From assembly GCA_051648405.1 (NCBI GenBank), contig JBOFFC010000015.1:1-52346 (forward strand): a DNA stretch of 52,346 nt, read 5' to 3'. The DNA comes from JBOFFC01 sp051648405. GTDB lineage: Bacteria > Planctomycetota > Planctomycetia > Pirellulales > Lacipirellulaceae. The notes beneath the pieces are model-generated. The model did no database searches. It saw nothing but the letters and a program-made list of their open reading frames with translations, and had not been told where the DNA came from. Both the position numbers and the translations under genes were made by a program. How positions within the stretch are numbered: position 1 is the stretch's first letter; each line of letters begins with the position of its first letter. Below, one piece after another: positions 26,969 through 43,289 of the stretch.

Positions 26969-28461
26969 CGCAGGTGCGCCTCGACCTGCGTGTGCAGCAG
27001 CGTCACGGCCTCGAGCGCCGCGTCGCCGTCCTTCGCGCGCCCCAGCGCTTCGATCGGGGCGAGCCAGACGCGCGTCGGCAGGTCGGCCCGCCGCGCGGCC
27101 GCCGCGAGGGCGTCGGCGACCGGCTTCGCGAGGTCCGGGCGGTCACGCAACACCACGACCAGCGCGTTCGACTTGAGCGCCAGCTCCACCAGCGCCGCGT
27201 GGGCCGGGTCGTAGCGCTCGGCGATCACCGCCGATTCGGAGGCCGCGTCGCCGATGACTCGGAGCACGCGTTGCTGGCCCGCGTCGTCGGGCAGGTTGTC
27301 CCCCAGCGCCGGCGCGGCGAGGCCGAGCTGGCCGGCGAGCTCGCTCGCTTCGCGCGCCCACTGGGCTGTTTCATCCGGTGTGGCGCCGTCGAGTCCGGCG
27401 AGCCCGGCGAGGCCCCACTTGGCCCCCAGCAGCCACGCGGTGCGACGGGTGTTCGCGGGATCGACACGCAGCGGCGCCGGGGCGGGCTCGAACTCGGGCT
27501 CGGGCGTCGGGGGCTCCGAGGGCGCCGGAGTCGTCGCGGCGGGCTCGTCTTCCGACGGCATCCGCGGCTCGTCGGCCGGCGCCGCCGGTTCGGCGACCGC
27601 GCCCGTCGGTTCATCGGCGTTCGTGCTTGGCTCTTCGTCGCCGGTCGGTTGCGCGCGTTCCTCCTCTTCGGGCCACAACTGATCGGGCTCAACGAGCGGC
27701 TGCTTCGGCTCGACGACGGGCTCTTGGGATTCGCCCGAGGGCTTTGCGGGTTCGGCGACGGGGGGTTTCGATTCTGTCGCCGGGGGCTCTGCCGGCGATC
27801 CGAACAGGTCCTCGGCGGTCGGCGGGGCCGCGTCCCGCGTCGGAGCGGCCTTCGGCTCGTCGGGCTGCTTCGCCGCCGGCGTCGCGGCGAGGTCTTTGTA
27901 CGCGTCGTTGAGGAAGTCGCCGAAGTCACCCGCGTCGGCCATTGCGGCGGGGTCCTGCTTCGCGGGTTCGGCGGGCGCCGCGCCGGTGGCGGGCGCCTGC
28001 GTGGTCGCTTGGCCGAACAGCTTCGCCGCTTCGGGGGGGGTGTCGGTCTTCGATTCGGCCTCCCACGGAAGGGGGGCGGGCTTCGTCGTGGTCTCGGCAA
28101 CTTCGGCAGCCGGCACTGCGGCCGGTTCCGCCGCGGGTTCTGCAGCTGGCTCGGGCTCCGCTTCCGCGCCGGCGGCGTCCGCGGTCACGGGCTCGTCGGG
28201 GGTTTGCGCCGCCGGCTCGGCCTCGGGCGGCGTTGCGTCGCCCGAGGAATCGACGGCAGCAGCGTCGACGGGAGCAGGATCAACGGCCGCCTCGGTTGCG
28301 GCGGGGGCTCCGCTCGCCGCTTCCGCGTCGTCGTAGGGAACTTCGGTCCAGCAGCCGGCGACCAACGAGCACGCGACGAGCAGCCCGAACGCGGCGAACA
28401 GCCCGCGCGGCGTCGCGTGGAGCCGAATCGCGTGGCGGAGTGACTGCTGAGGGGAGCGCAT
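26965..28461 (-). CDS. Pro/Glu/Ala-rich lipoprotein of unknown function
   Basis: A protein of about 498 residues. The start has a lipoprotein signal peptide (GLFAAFGLLVACSLVAGCW, lipobox LVAG-C). Residues about 35-330 are low-complexity, acidic and rich in Pro, Glu, Ala and Thr, with a short conserved-looking FGDFLNDAYKDLAA patch near 175. The last about 150 residues are folded: AWLLGAKWGLAGLAGLDGATPDE and ARRADLPTRVWLAPIEALGRA, which look like a helical sensor or ligand-binding domain but belong to no family I recognise. It overlaps lnt by TTGA, so the lipoprotein and the enzyme that finishes lipoproteins are translationally coupled. ATG at 28461 is chosen; GTG at 28479 is in frame. Confidence 0.75.
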   Translation of the reverse strand: MRSPQQSLRHAIRLHATPRGLFAAFGLLVACSLVAGCWTEVPYDDAEAASGAPAATEAAVDPAPVDAAAVDSSGDATPPEAEPAAQTPDEPVTADAAGAEAEPEPAAEPAAEPAAVPAAEVAETTTKPAPLPWEAESKTDTPPEAAKLFGQATTQAPATGAAPAEPAKQDPAAMADAGDFGDFLNDAYKDLAATPAAKQPDEPKAAPTRDAAPPTAEDLFGSPAEPPATESKPPVAEPAKPSGESQEPVVEPKQPLVEPDQLWPEEEERAQPTGDEEPSTNADEPTGAVAEPAAPADEPRMPSEDEPAATTPAPSEPPTPEPEFEPAPAPLRVDPANTRRTAWLLGAKWGLAGLAGLDGATPDETAQWAREASELAGQLGLAAPALGDNLPDDAGQQRVLRVIGDAASESAVIAERYDPAHAALVELALKSNALVVVLRDRPDLAKPVADALAAAARRADLPTRVWLAPIEALGRAKDGDAALEAVTLLHTQVEAHLR

Positions 28462-28686
28462 CGCGAGGGCTGCTTGCACATGTCACGGGGGGCCGCCGGC
28501 TCACCGGGGCGCGTCTAAACAGGATAGCCAACCCCACGGGGTGCGTCTCTGCCCGCTTGGTCCATCGCGCCGTTGCCGTCGAGGGCGACGCGTCGATAAT
28601 CGAGCTCCCCGCGGCGCCGTTGCGTCACCCTCCCGCCCCGTCGCCGCGTCCCGCCTGTGTCAAACCCGACCCCCGAACCGCCGCGG

Positions 28687-29544
28687 ATGTCGCGCAGAAA
28701 GTTCCTCCAGCGGGGGGCCGTCGCCGGCCTGGGGGCATCGGTCGGCCTCGGCGCTTACGCCCGGTGGGTCGAGCCGCACTGGGTCGAGGTCGTCGAGTGC
28801 GCGATGCCGCTCGCGAACCTGCCCGCGCCTCTCGTCGGCAAGCGGCTGGTGCAGATCAGCGACTTGCACGTCGGGAACTTGGTCGACGACGGCTACTTGC
28901 GCGAGACGATGGAGCGCGTCGTCGCGCTGCGGCCCGACTACGTGGTCGTGACGGGGGACCTGATGACGACGCGCTTCGGCGAACAGGCCGCCAAGGCGGT
29001 CGACACGCTGCGGCTGCTGCGCCCCAACGATCGGCCGGTCGTGGCCATCCTCGGCAACCACGACTTCGGTCGCGGCTACCGACAGTTCCACGGGGCGATG
29101 GAAGTTGCGCGCGGGCTGCGCAAGGCGGGGGCCTACGTGCTCCGCAACGAGTCGATCGAGCTCAACGGACTGCAAATCGCCGGCGCGGGCGAGCTGTGGG
29201 CGGGGGAGTGCGACCTCCGCCGCACGCTCGAGTGGGTCGATCCCGATCGCCCCGCGCTGGCGCTGGTTCACAACCCCGACACGGTGGACCTCGCCGGCTG
29301 GGAGTCGTTCCGTGGTTGGGTCCTCGCCGGCCACACGCACGGCGGCCAGGTGCGGATCCCCGGATTCGGCGTTCCGCTCCTGCCGATCCGCAACCGCAAC
29401 TACGCGGCCGGGCACGTGCCCCTTTGCGGCGGGCGGGACCTGTACGTGAATCGGGGCCTCGGCTACACGCGCAGGGTGCGGTTCTGTGTGCGGCCCGAGG
29501 TGACCGTGTTCACCCTTGCGGTGGCGGGCCGTATCGACGCCTAA
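28687..29544 (+). CDS. Tat-exported metallophosphoesterase
   Basis: A 285-residue metallophosphoesterase of the YkuE/YaeI type. The N-terminus MSRRKFLQRGAVAGLGASVG is a Tat signal or signal anchor (SRRKFLQ). Metal ligands are in order: ISDLHVGN (DxH), VVTGDLMTTR (GD), ILGNHDFGRG (GNHD) and GHTHGGQVRIP (GHxH), a complete set. The relatives act on phosphodiesters in the cell envelope, such as UDP-diacylglucosamine-like or lipid headgroups, though the substrate here is unknown. A GTG at 28657 would add ten residues without disrupting the Tat motif. It diverges from the lipoprotein-lnt pair, with the shared promoter region in 28480-28656. Confidence 0.88.
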   Translation: MSRRKFLQRGAVAGLGASVGLGAYARWVEPHWVEVVECAMPLANLPAPLVGKRLVQISDLHVGNLVDDGYLRETMERVVALRPDYVVVTGDLMTTRFGEQAAKAVDTLRLLRPNDRPVVAILGNHDFGRGYRQFHGAMEVARGLRKAGAYVLRNESIELNGLQIAGAGELWAGECDLRRTLEWVDPDRPALALVHNPDTVDLAGWESFRGWVLAGHTHGGQVRIPGFGVPLLPIRNRNYAAGHVPLCGGRDLYVNRGLGYTRRVRFCVRPEVTVFTLAVAGRIDA

Positions 29545-29737
29545 CGCGGAGTTGGTGTGGTCGGGTTCTGGCGGTTGCGCCGCTTGGGAACCCGCGCGGG
29601 GGGTCTCTCGTGGGTCCCGGCGTGCTGGCGTTCGCTGTGATGCGAGCCATCCTTTGGTGGTTTCCCGCCAGACCACTCTCCAGCGCCCTAGCGCCGGGGA
29701 GGCCGTTCCGTGCCCCGTGTTGTCGAAAGTCCCTGTG

Positions 29738-31087
29738 ATGGCCGCGAGCCTCGAAGCGCTGCTCTCACCCGCCGTCGCGTCGGCCCTCAAGGACCGGCCG
29801 TCGGTCGCAACCGACGCGTTCTCGCAGGCCGGCACGTCGCTCCCGCCGGTTCCCCCCGAGCCGACGAGCATCACCGAGGCGGGGCTCACCGAGGGGCTCG
29901 TCGATTCGCTGGTGCTCAAGGTCCTGCTGCAGAGCGCCACGGCGACCGGCGCGCAGCTCGCCGCGCGGACCTGCCTGCCGCGACGCATCGTGGGGGACAC
30001 CCTCGCGCGGCTGCGTGACGAGCTGCAGGTGACGATCAAAGGCGCCGCCGACCAGAACGACTACCACTTTCAGCTTAGCGAGGCGGGCGCCGCCCGCGCC
30101 AAGCAGCACTCCTCGCACGCCAACTACGCCGACGCCGCTCCCGTGCCGCTCGAGGCGTACGAGCGGGCGATCCGCCGCCAATCGACCGCCGGCGTGCGGG
30201 TCACGCTGCAGGCGCTGCGGGCCGAGCTGGCCGACCTGACGCTCGGCGAGGACCTCGTGAGCCTCGTCGCCCAGGCGCTGTCCGACGGCCGGGGGTTGTT
30301 CCTTTACGGGGCCCCGGGCAACGGCAAGACAACGATCGCCGAACGCATTTGCGGCGTCTTCGGCAAGCACTTGTGGATCCCCCGCGCGGTGAGCGTCGGG
30401 ACCGACATCCTGCGGGTGTTCGACGCCACGGTCCACGAGCCGATCCTGGCGCAAGAGCTCGAGTCGGCGCGGTACGACCGTCGCTGGGTGCTGATCAAGC
30501 GGCCGACGGTCGTCGTGGGGGGGGAGCTGACGCTCGACCAGCTCGAACCGAGCTACCACGCGTCGTCCGGCATCAGCGAGGCGCCGGTGCAGATGAAGGC
30601 CAACGGCGGCGCGCTGGTGATCGACGACTTCGGCCGGCAACGCGCGAGCAGCACCGAGATCCTCAACCGCTTGATCGTCCCGCTCGAGAAGCACTACGAC
30701 TACCTATCGCTCGCCTCGGGGAGGCAGGCACGGGTGCCGTTCGACCTGTTGTTCGTGGTCTCGACGAACCTCGAACCGCGGGCGCTGGTGGACGAGGCGT
30801 TCCTGCGCCGCATCCCCTACAAGGTCGAGGCCCGCGACCCGACAGAGGCGCAGTTCCGCGCGCTGTTCGGCCAGATCGCCGCCAAGCTCGGCCTGGCGCT
30901 CGACCCGACGGTCCTCGACAAGCTGCTCGCCGAGCAGTACGCGCAGCAAGGCCGCCCAATGCGGTTCTGCCACCCGCGCGACCTGCTGCGTCAAGCGAAG
31001 AACTACTGCGCAGTGCACGACCGCGAGCCGCTCGCCGACGCCGAGAGCCTCGGCGCCGCGGTGCGGAACTACTTCGCGGGGATCTAG
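29738..31087 (+). CDS. AAA+ ATPase with N-terminal winged-helix-like domain
   Basis: A 449-residue ATPase. Residues about 45-125 look like a winged helix (LVLKVLLQSATATGAQLAAR, then a basic helix LPRRIVGDTLARLRDEL). Walker A is LYGAPGNGKTTIAERI (about residue 191), Walker B GALVIDDFGRQ (about 291), sensor 1 VVSTNLEPRALVD and an arginine finger region FLRRIPYKV. The C-terminal lid ends in RPMRFCHPRDLLRQAKNY. It is soluble and has no membrane or signal segment. Homologous proteins are frequent in planctomycetes but I know no proven function; the layout suggests a regulator or a remodeller of a protein or DNA complex. ATG at 29738; the preceding 193 bases hold no gene. Confidence 0.85.
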   Translation: MAASLEALLSPAVASALKDRPSVATDAFSQAGTSLPPVPPEPTSITEAGLTEGLVDSLVLKVLLQSATATGAQLAARTCLPRRIVGDTLARLRDELQVTIKGAADQNDYHFQLSEAGAARAKQHSSHANYADAAPVPLEAYERAIRRQSTAGVRVTLQALRAELADLTLGEDLVSLVAQALSDGRGLFLYGAPGNGKTTIAERICGVFGKHLWIPRAVSVGTDILRVFDATVHEPILAQELESARYDRRWVLIKRPTVVVGGELTLDQLEPSYHASSGISEAPVQMKANGGALVIDDFGRQRASSTEILNRLIVPLEKHYDYLSLASGRQARVPFDLLFVVSTNLEPRALVDEAFLRRIPYKVEARDPTEAQFRALFGQIAAKLGLALDPTVLDKLLAEQYAQQGRPMRFCHPRDLLRQAKNYCAVHDREPLADAESLGAAVRNYFAGI

Positions 31088-31129
31088 CGCGAGCTGCGTC
31101 ACAACGCGATTCTCCGAGCCGCGACCGCG

Positions 31130-38314
<7,185 letters not shown>

Positions 38315-38459
38315 GGCGGGGCGGCGTCGTGCCGCGACGCTCGGGGCGGGGAGCGCGTGGTCGCCTTGGCGGCGTCAGGCGGCGGGGGGTCCAATAGCGG
38401 ACCCGGCATTGTAGAACACCCGTACAGAACCAGGAAGATTCGGTCGGGAGCGACGTCCA

Positions 38460-39197
38460 ATGCTGGCGAATCGGTTGCTGGTCGTGGGGCTGGCCCTGTT
38501 GAGCGTCTCGGCGACGGCCGCCGAGGTCGACGACCACGCGAGAACCCCGGAGACGATCAAGGCCGCCAAGCCCCGATTCGCCGCCGAGCTGCGCGAGTTC
38601 GAGCGCGCCGACCTCAGGTCGCCGCCGGCGCCAGGGGGCGTGGTGTTCGTCGGCAGCAGCAGCATCCGCCTGTGGGACCTGCCGCGGTCGTTCCCTGACG
38701 TGGCCGGTCCGGTGCGGAACCGCGGCTTCGGCGGCTCGCACCTGAGCGACTCGGTCGAGAACATCGATCTGCTGGTGCTACGCCACAAGCCGCGGTGCGT
38801 TGTCCTCTACGCAGGGGACAACGACTTGGCCGAGGGGAAATCCCCCGAGCGGGTTGCGGCGGACTTCGACCGGTTCGCGACCCTCGTGCAGGCGGCGCTG
38901 CCATCGACGCGGATCCTCTACGTGTCGATCAAGCCCAGCCTGCAGCGCTGGGAGCTGGCGTCGCAACAGCGTGAGGCCAACCGACGGATTCGAGCGCGGT
39001 GCGACGCCGACCCGCGGCTGCGGTACGTCGATGTCTGGCCCGCGATGCTCGGGCCCGACGGCAGGCCGCGCAGCGAGCTGCTCGTCGAGGACGGGTTGCA
39101 CCTCAGCGACGAGGGCTACCGCCTGTGGACCGAGCTCGTCGGGCCCGCGCTCGACGAAGTGGCGCCGGCGGCTGGGCGCGACTATCGCCAACCGTGA
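38460..39197 (+). CDS. Secreted SGNH/GDSL hydrolase
   Basis: A 245-residue protein with a signal peptide (MLANRLLVVGLALLSVSATAA). It has the SGNH blocks: block I Ser in VVFVGSSSIRLWDL, block II Gly in NRGFGGSHLSD, block III Asn in YAGDNDLAEGK and block V DxxH in DGLHLSDEGYRLW. The catalytic set is complete, so it should be an esterase or lipase acting outside the cytoplasm, perhaps on acylated polysaccharides or on peptidoglycan-like material. It diverges from uvrA (146-base gap) and ends 4 bases before the convergent kinase stop. Confidence 0.88.
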   Translation: MLANRLLVVGLALLSVSATAAEVDDHARTPETIKAAKPRFAAELREFERADLRSPPAPGGVVFVGSSSIRLWDLPRSFPDVAGPVRNRGFGGSHLSDSVENIDLLVLRHKPRCVVLYAGDNDLAEGKSPERVAADFDRFATLVQAALPSTRILYVSIKPSLQRWELASQQREANRRIRARCDADPRLRYVDVWPAMLGPDGRPRSELLVEDGLHLSDEGYRLWTELVGPALDEVAPAAGRDYRQP

Positions 39198-39201
39198 AGT
39201 A

Positions 39202-40209
39202 TCACGGCGTCCGCCACGCGACCCAGGCGAGGGCGAGGGTCAGCGCCGCGATCGCTACCCACGCCACCCAGCTGCGGTTGGGGGGGGCGTCCGGCGCGGC
39301 GGCAAGCGGCGGTTCGGCGTGCTTCGTGAGCGGCCTTGCACGCTCCGCGCCGAACTCGTTGGGCAGGCGTTCTCGCAGCATCCCCTCGACGGCGCGGGCG
39401 TTGAATGGGCGGTCGCTCGGGTGCTTCGACAGCAGCTTCTGGACGAGTCGGTCGAGCCACTCGGGGCAGTCGATGCGTCCGCTGATCTCGCGCTGCTCTG
39501 TTCGAACGCTGGGGGGCGCCTTGTGCAGGTGCTGGTCCCAAACCTGCGCAAAGTGCGCGCCGACGAACGGCGGCCGACCGGTGAGCATCTCGAACAGAAC
39601 GCAACCCAGCGAGTACAGGTCGGCCTGACCGGAGATCCGGTTGTCGGCCATGATCTGCTCGGGGGACATGTAGAAAAACGTCCCGACCGTGATCCCTTGC
39701 TGCGTGATGTCGGCCTGCGCCTGGAGGTCGCGGGCGATGCCGAAGTCGCCGAGCACAAGGTTCCCGCCGCCGTCGAAGAACAGGTTGCTCGGCTTGAGGT
39801 CGCGGTGGACGATCCCGTGGTTGTGGGCGTGCTGCAACGCCGAGGTGATGTGGACCCCATAGGCCGCCGCCTGGGACCACGGCAGGGGGCCGCGGGTGAT
39901 GCGCTCTTTGAGCGACCCGTGCTCGAGGAGTTGCATCGCGTAGAACAGGCGCCCATCGATCCGCCCGCCGCCGAAGTTGCGGACGATGTGCGGGTGGTTG
40001 AGCCGCTCCATGACGACGATCTCGCGCTCGAAGCGCTCGACGATCACCGCGTCGTGGGACACGGTCGGGCTCAGGAGCTTGACCGCCACGGGGCCGGGCA
40101 GGTCGGGGCTCGTGGCGCGGTAGACCACGCCGACCGTCCCCGCGCCGAGGCGTTCCCCGAGCGCGAACGTCGCCTTGGTCGGCAAGAAGCGAAGGGGGGG
40201 CTCGTTCAT
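39202..40209 (-). CDS. Hanks-type serine/threonine protein kinase with C-terminal membrane helix
   Basis: A 335-residue kinase. The catalytic domain covers about residues 15-270: glycine loop LGERLGAGTVGVVY, the ATP Lys in GPVAVKLLS, the C-helix Glu in RFEREIVVMERL, the loop GIVHRDLKPSN, GDFGIARD (DFG) and YMSPEQIMADN (in place of APE). All essential residues are present, so the kinase should be active. The C-terminus has a linker rich in Pro and Ala, then one membrane helix SWVAWVAIAALTLALAWVAW and the tail RTP; there is no extracellular sensor. Planctomycetes have very many such kinases. ATG at 40209 (MNEPPLRF) is chosen over an upstream in-frame start. Confidence 0.92.
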   Translation of the reverse strand: MNEPPLRFLPTKATFALGERLGAGTVGVVYRATSPDLPGPVAVKLLSPTVSHDAVIVERFEREIVVMERLNHPHIVRNFGGGRIDGRLFYAMQLLEHGSLKERITRGPLPWSQAAAYGVHITSALQHAHNHGIVHRDLKPSNLFFDGGGNLVLGDFGIARDLQAQADITQQGITVGTFFYMSPEQIMADNRISGQADLYSLGCVLFEMLTGRPPFVGAHFAQVWDQHLHKAPPSVRTEQREISGRIDCPEWLDRLVQKLLSKHPSDRPFNARAVEGMLRERLPNEFGAERARPLTKHAEPPLAAAPDAPPNRSWVAWVAIAALTLALAWVAWRTP

Positions 40210-40480
40210 CCGTCCGATCGGTCGAGCGTGGCGAAAGGGGGGCCGCGGCCGGGCTGCAGTGTGACTCGCCACGCGGCCGCCGGCAACGTCGTCGCAGGGA
40301 GGCGACGTCGACGCTGTGGCGCTTTCGCCGCGGTTTCGCGAGCCGCGAGCGGCTCGGCCGTGAGCTTGACAAACGCCACGACGGCGTTTTTCAACAGGCT
40401 GCTAGTCGTGCGGCCGCAGCGGCGGCGAGATAGACTGGGGTGACCGGCTGGTTGTTTCGGCCCCCTAGGAGCCCGCGGCG

Positions 40481-40954
40481 ATGGAATGGTCCGAGATCGT
40501 CGATAATCCCTACCTGAAAGACCTGCCGTTCAAGATCGAGCAGGATCGCTACGGGAACATCCTCATGAGCCCCGCGTCGAACCGCCACGGCCGAATCCAG
40601 TATCGTATCGCCCGCAAGCTGGAGCGCTGCGCCGAGGGGGGCCACGTGTTCGTCGAGTGTTCCGTGCGTACGGCGCTCGGGGTGAAAGTGCCCGATGTGG
40701 TGTGGCACTCGGATGCGTTCTTCGCTCGGCACGGCGACCTCACGCCGTTCCCCGAGGCGCCCGAGCTGTGCGTCGAGGTCCTCTCCCCCTCGAACGCCGG
40801 TAGCGAAACATGGGAGAAGATGCGGCTGTACTTCGAGTCGGGTGCGGTGGAGGTGTGGACGTGCGACGAATCGGGGCTGGTTGAGTTCTACGGCCCGGAT
40901 GGTCGGCTTGACGCTTCGGCGATCGCGCCCGACTTCCCGACCGAGATCGCTTAG
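40481..40954 (+). CDS. Uma2 family protein (PD-(D/E)XK nuclease-like)
   Basis: A 157-residue member of the Uma2 (DUF820) family, which has a restriction-endonuclease-like fold and is multiplied in cyanobacteria and planctomycetes. Visible features: YGNILMSPASNRHG near 30, the core KVPDVVWHSDAFF (Asp around 72), LCVEVLSPSNAGSE (Glu around 98) and KMRLYFESGAVEVWTCDE, which matches the motif with acid residues followed by K. The length is normal. The cellular role of the family is unknown. ATG at 40481 stands alone, 271 bases from the kinase start and convergent with glnN. Confidence 0.88.
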   Translation: MEWSEIVDNPYLKDLPFKIEQDRYGNILMSPASNRHGRIQYRIARKLERCAEGGHVFVECSVRTALGVKVPDVVWHSDAFFARHGDLTPFPEAPELCVEVLSPSNAGSETWEKMRLYFESGAVEVWTCDESGLVEFYGPDGRLDASAIAPDFPTEIA

Positions 40955-40982
40955 CGACCCCCCGCACCACAGCGCCAGAACC

Positions 40983-41021
40983 AAAAAACCGCGGCCGAGA
41001 GTCGGAGACTCCCGGCCGCGG
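40983..41021 (-). terminator. Intrinsic terminator of the type III glutamine synthetase gene
   Basis: CCGCGGCCG (40989-40997) pairs with CGGCCGCGG (41013-41021), and the inner AGAGTC/GACTCC extends the stem around a GGA loop. Read leftward it ends in a run of six T (A run at 40983-40988). It lies 36 bases after the stop at 41058. Confidence 0.85.
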
Positions 41022-41057
41022 CCGTTATGTAGCGCGTCGTTCCCTTTCGGAGGAACG

Positions 41058-43289
41058 TCACTTGATGAACAGCATCTCTTGGTAGGTCGGCAGCGGCCAC
41101 AGGTCATCGGCGACGACCCCTTCGAGCTGATCGACGAACTCGCGGACCTTGAGCATCGCGGGGAGGACCTTCTCGCAACCTTGGTGCATGTCGTGGCAGC
41201 CATCGCCCAGCTCGGCGTCGAGCACGGCGACGCTGTCCTGCAGCGACTTCACTAGGCCGGTCATCTTGTCGAGCGTGTCGGTGTCGAACTCGTAGCCGAG
41301 GGACTTGAGGTTCGTGCAGGTCGAGGCGAGCTCGTGCTGGTAGCGGATCGCGGCTGGGAAGATCATCGTCGTGGCGATCTTCTTAGCGAGGTTCGCCTCG
41401 ACGTTGATCGTCTTGCAGTACTGCTCGCAGTAGATCTCGTAGCGGCTCTCGAGCTCACGCTCGCTGAGGACGCCGTACTTCGAGAAGACTTCCTTGGCCT
41501 CGGGCGTGGTCAGCGCCGGCAGGGCGTCGGGGGTGGCGCGGAGGTTCAGCAGGCCGCGTTTTGCCGCCTCTGCGTGCCATTCCTCGGAGTACCCGTTGCC
41601 GTTGAAGATGATCGCGCCGCACTCCTGCATGATCTCGGTCATCAAGGTCTGCACGGCGCCGTGCAGCTTCGCGGGGTCGCCCCCGGTGGCCGACTCGAGC
41701 TTCGTCGCGCAGTAGTCGAGCGACTCGGCGACGATCGTGTTCATCGCCACCAGCGGTCCGGCGATCGAGAAGTTCGAACCCACGGCGCGGAACTCGAACC
41801 GGTTGCCAGTGAAGGCGAACGGGCTCGTGCGGTTGCGGTCGCCGGCGTCCTTGTCGAGTTGCGGCAGCGTGTCGACGCCGACTTCGAGCGAGCCCTTGGG
41901 GAGCGACGAGTTGGCGCTCCCGATCTTGATCTGCTCGAAGATGTCGCCGAGCTGATCGCCCAGGTAAACCGAGATGATCGCCGGGGGGGCCTCGTTGGCG
42001 CCCAGCCGGTGGTCGTTGCCGGCCGACGCGACGACCGCCCGCAGCACACCCTGGTGCTTGAACACCGCGCGGATCACGGCCGAGCAGAACACCAAAAACT
42101 GCGCGTTGTCGTGCGGCGTCTCGCCCGGGTCGAGCAGGTTGCCGTGGACGCTCGAGCCGAGCGACCAGTTCACGTGCTTGCCGCTGCCGTTGATGCCGGC
42201 GAACGGCTTCTCGTGCGTCAGGCACTCCATGCTGTACTTCTTGGCGACCTTCTTCAGCACCAGCATGATGAGCTGCTGGTGGTCGGTGGCGACGTTCGCC
42301 GTCTCGAAGATCGGGGCGATCTCGTACTGCCCCGGCGCGACCTCGTTGTGCCGCGTCTTGATCGGCACGCCGAGCTTGCACAGCTCACGCTCGACGTCGA
42401 GCATGAAAGCGAGCACACGCTCAGGGATCGCGCCGAAGTAGTGGTCCTCGAACTCCTGGCCCTTGGGGGGGGCGGCGCCGAACAGCGACCGGCCGGCGGT
42501 CAGCAGGTCGGGCCGCGCGTAGTAGAAGCTGCGATCGACCAGGAAGTACTCCTGTTCGGGGCCGGCCGTCGCGGCGACGAACGCCTTCTCCGTGTGGCCG
42601 AATAATTGCAGGATCCGCTGCGCCTGCGCGTCGAGCGCCCGCATGCTCCGCAGCACGGGGGTCTTCTTGTCGAGCGCTTCGCCGGTCCACGAAACGAACG
42701 CCGTGGGGATGCAGAGCGTCGTGCCGTTATCGTTCTCGAGCAGGTAGGCCGGGCTCGTGACGTCCCAGATCGTATAACCGCGCGCGCGGTGCGTGGCGCG
42801 GATGCCCCCCGAGGGGAAGCTCGACCCGTCCGGCTCGCCTTGGCACAGCTCTTTGCCGCTGAAGTGGGCGATCGTGCCACCGTCGCTGGTCGGCGCCATA
42901 AAGCTGTCGTGCTTCTCGGCCGTCGCCCCGGTGAGGGGGTAGAACACGTGCGTGTAGTGCGTGGCGCCCCGCTCCACGGCCCAGTCCTTCATCGCCGAGG
43001 CGACGATGTCGGCCACCGTCGGGTCGAGCTTCTCGCCGGCGTCGATCGTCTGCATGAGCGACCGGAAGACGGTCTTCGGCAGACGCTTCTTCATCGCCGC
43101 TTTGCCGAACACGTTCTGCCCGAACAGCTCTTCCGGGCTCGCGTCGGCGAAGTTCAGGGGGGCCGCCGTGGTCCGGTAGCTCATCGCGGCGGTGACGGCC
43201 GACTTGCGGGCCGAGCCGGCGGTCGCCGACGAACCGTTGGACGTGCTTTTGGAGATCGTTTCCATGCTCACGCTGGTGCTCAGCCTCAC
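41058..43289 (-). CDS. glnN: Glutamine synthetase type III
   Basis: A 743-residue GS of the GlnN/GSIII class, which makes glutamine from glutamate, ammonia and ATP as a dodecamer. Length and sequence fit this class: HVFYPLTGATAEKHDSF (substrate cleft), the catalytic core with VAATAGPEQEYFLVDR, HNEVAPGQYEIAPIFE, GSGKHVNWSLGS and RTSPFAFTGNRFEFRAVGS. The C-terminal part (CHDMHQGCEKVLPAMLKVR) is helical, as in the family. GTG at 43289 is preferred because AGGA stands about 8 bases before it; ATG at 43265 is in frame and has no clear ribosome-binding site. It diverges from glnA, so two unrelated GS classes share one 584-base control region. Confidence 0.95.
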   Translation of the reverse strand: MRLSTSVSMETISKSTSNGSSATAGSARKSAVTAAMSYRTTAAPLNFADASPEELFGQNVFGKAAMKKRLPKTVFRSLMQTIDAGEKLDPTVADIVASAMKDWAVERGATHYTHVFYPLTGATAEKHDSFMAPTSDGGTIAHFSGKELCQGEPDGSSFPSGGIRATHRARGYTIWDVTSPAYLLENDNGTTLCIPTAFVSWTGEALDKKTPVLRSMRALDAQAQRILQLFGHTEKAFVAATAGPEQEYFLVDRSFYYARPDLLTAGRSLFGAAPPKGQEFEDHYFGAIPERVLAFMLDVERELCKLGVPIKTRHNEVAPGQYEIAPIFETANVATDHQQLIMLVLKKVAKKYSMECLTHEKPFAGINGSGKHVNWSLGSSVHGNLLDPGETPHDNAQFLVFCSAVIRAVFKHQGVLRAVVASAGNDHRLGANEAPPAIISVYLGDQLGDIFEQIKIGSANSSLPKGSLEVGVDTLPQLDKDAGDRNRTSPFAFTGNRFEFRAVGSNFSIAGPLVAMNTIVAESLDYCATKLESATGGDPAKLHGAVQTLMTEIMQECGAIIFNGNGYSEEWHAEAAKRGLLNLRATPDALPALTTPEAKEVFSKYGVLSERELESRYEIYCEQYCKTINVEANLAKKIATTMIFPAAIRYQHELASTCTNLKSLGYEFDTDTLDKMTGLVKSLQDSVAVLDAELGDGCHDMHQGCEKVLPAMLKVREFVDQLEGVVADDLWPLPTYQEMLFIK

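Noticed and set aside
38315..38459. LexA (SOS) box upstream of uvrA
   Set aside because: GAACACCCGTAC resembles a half of the Bacillus-type box but lacks the second arm, so it is not supported.
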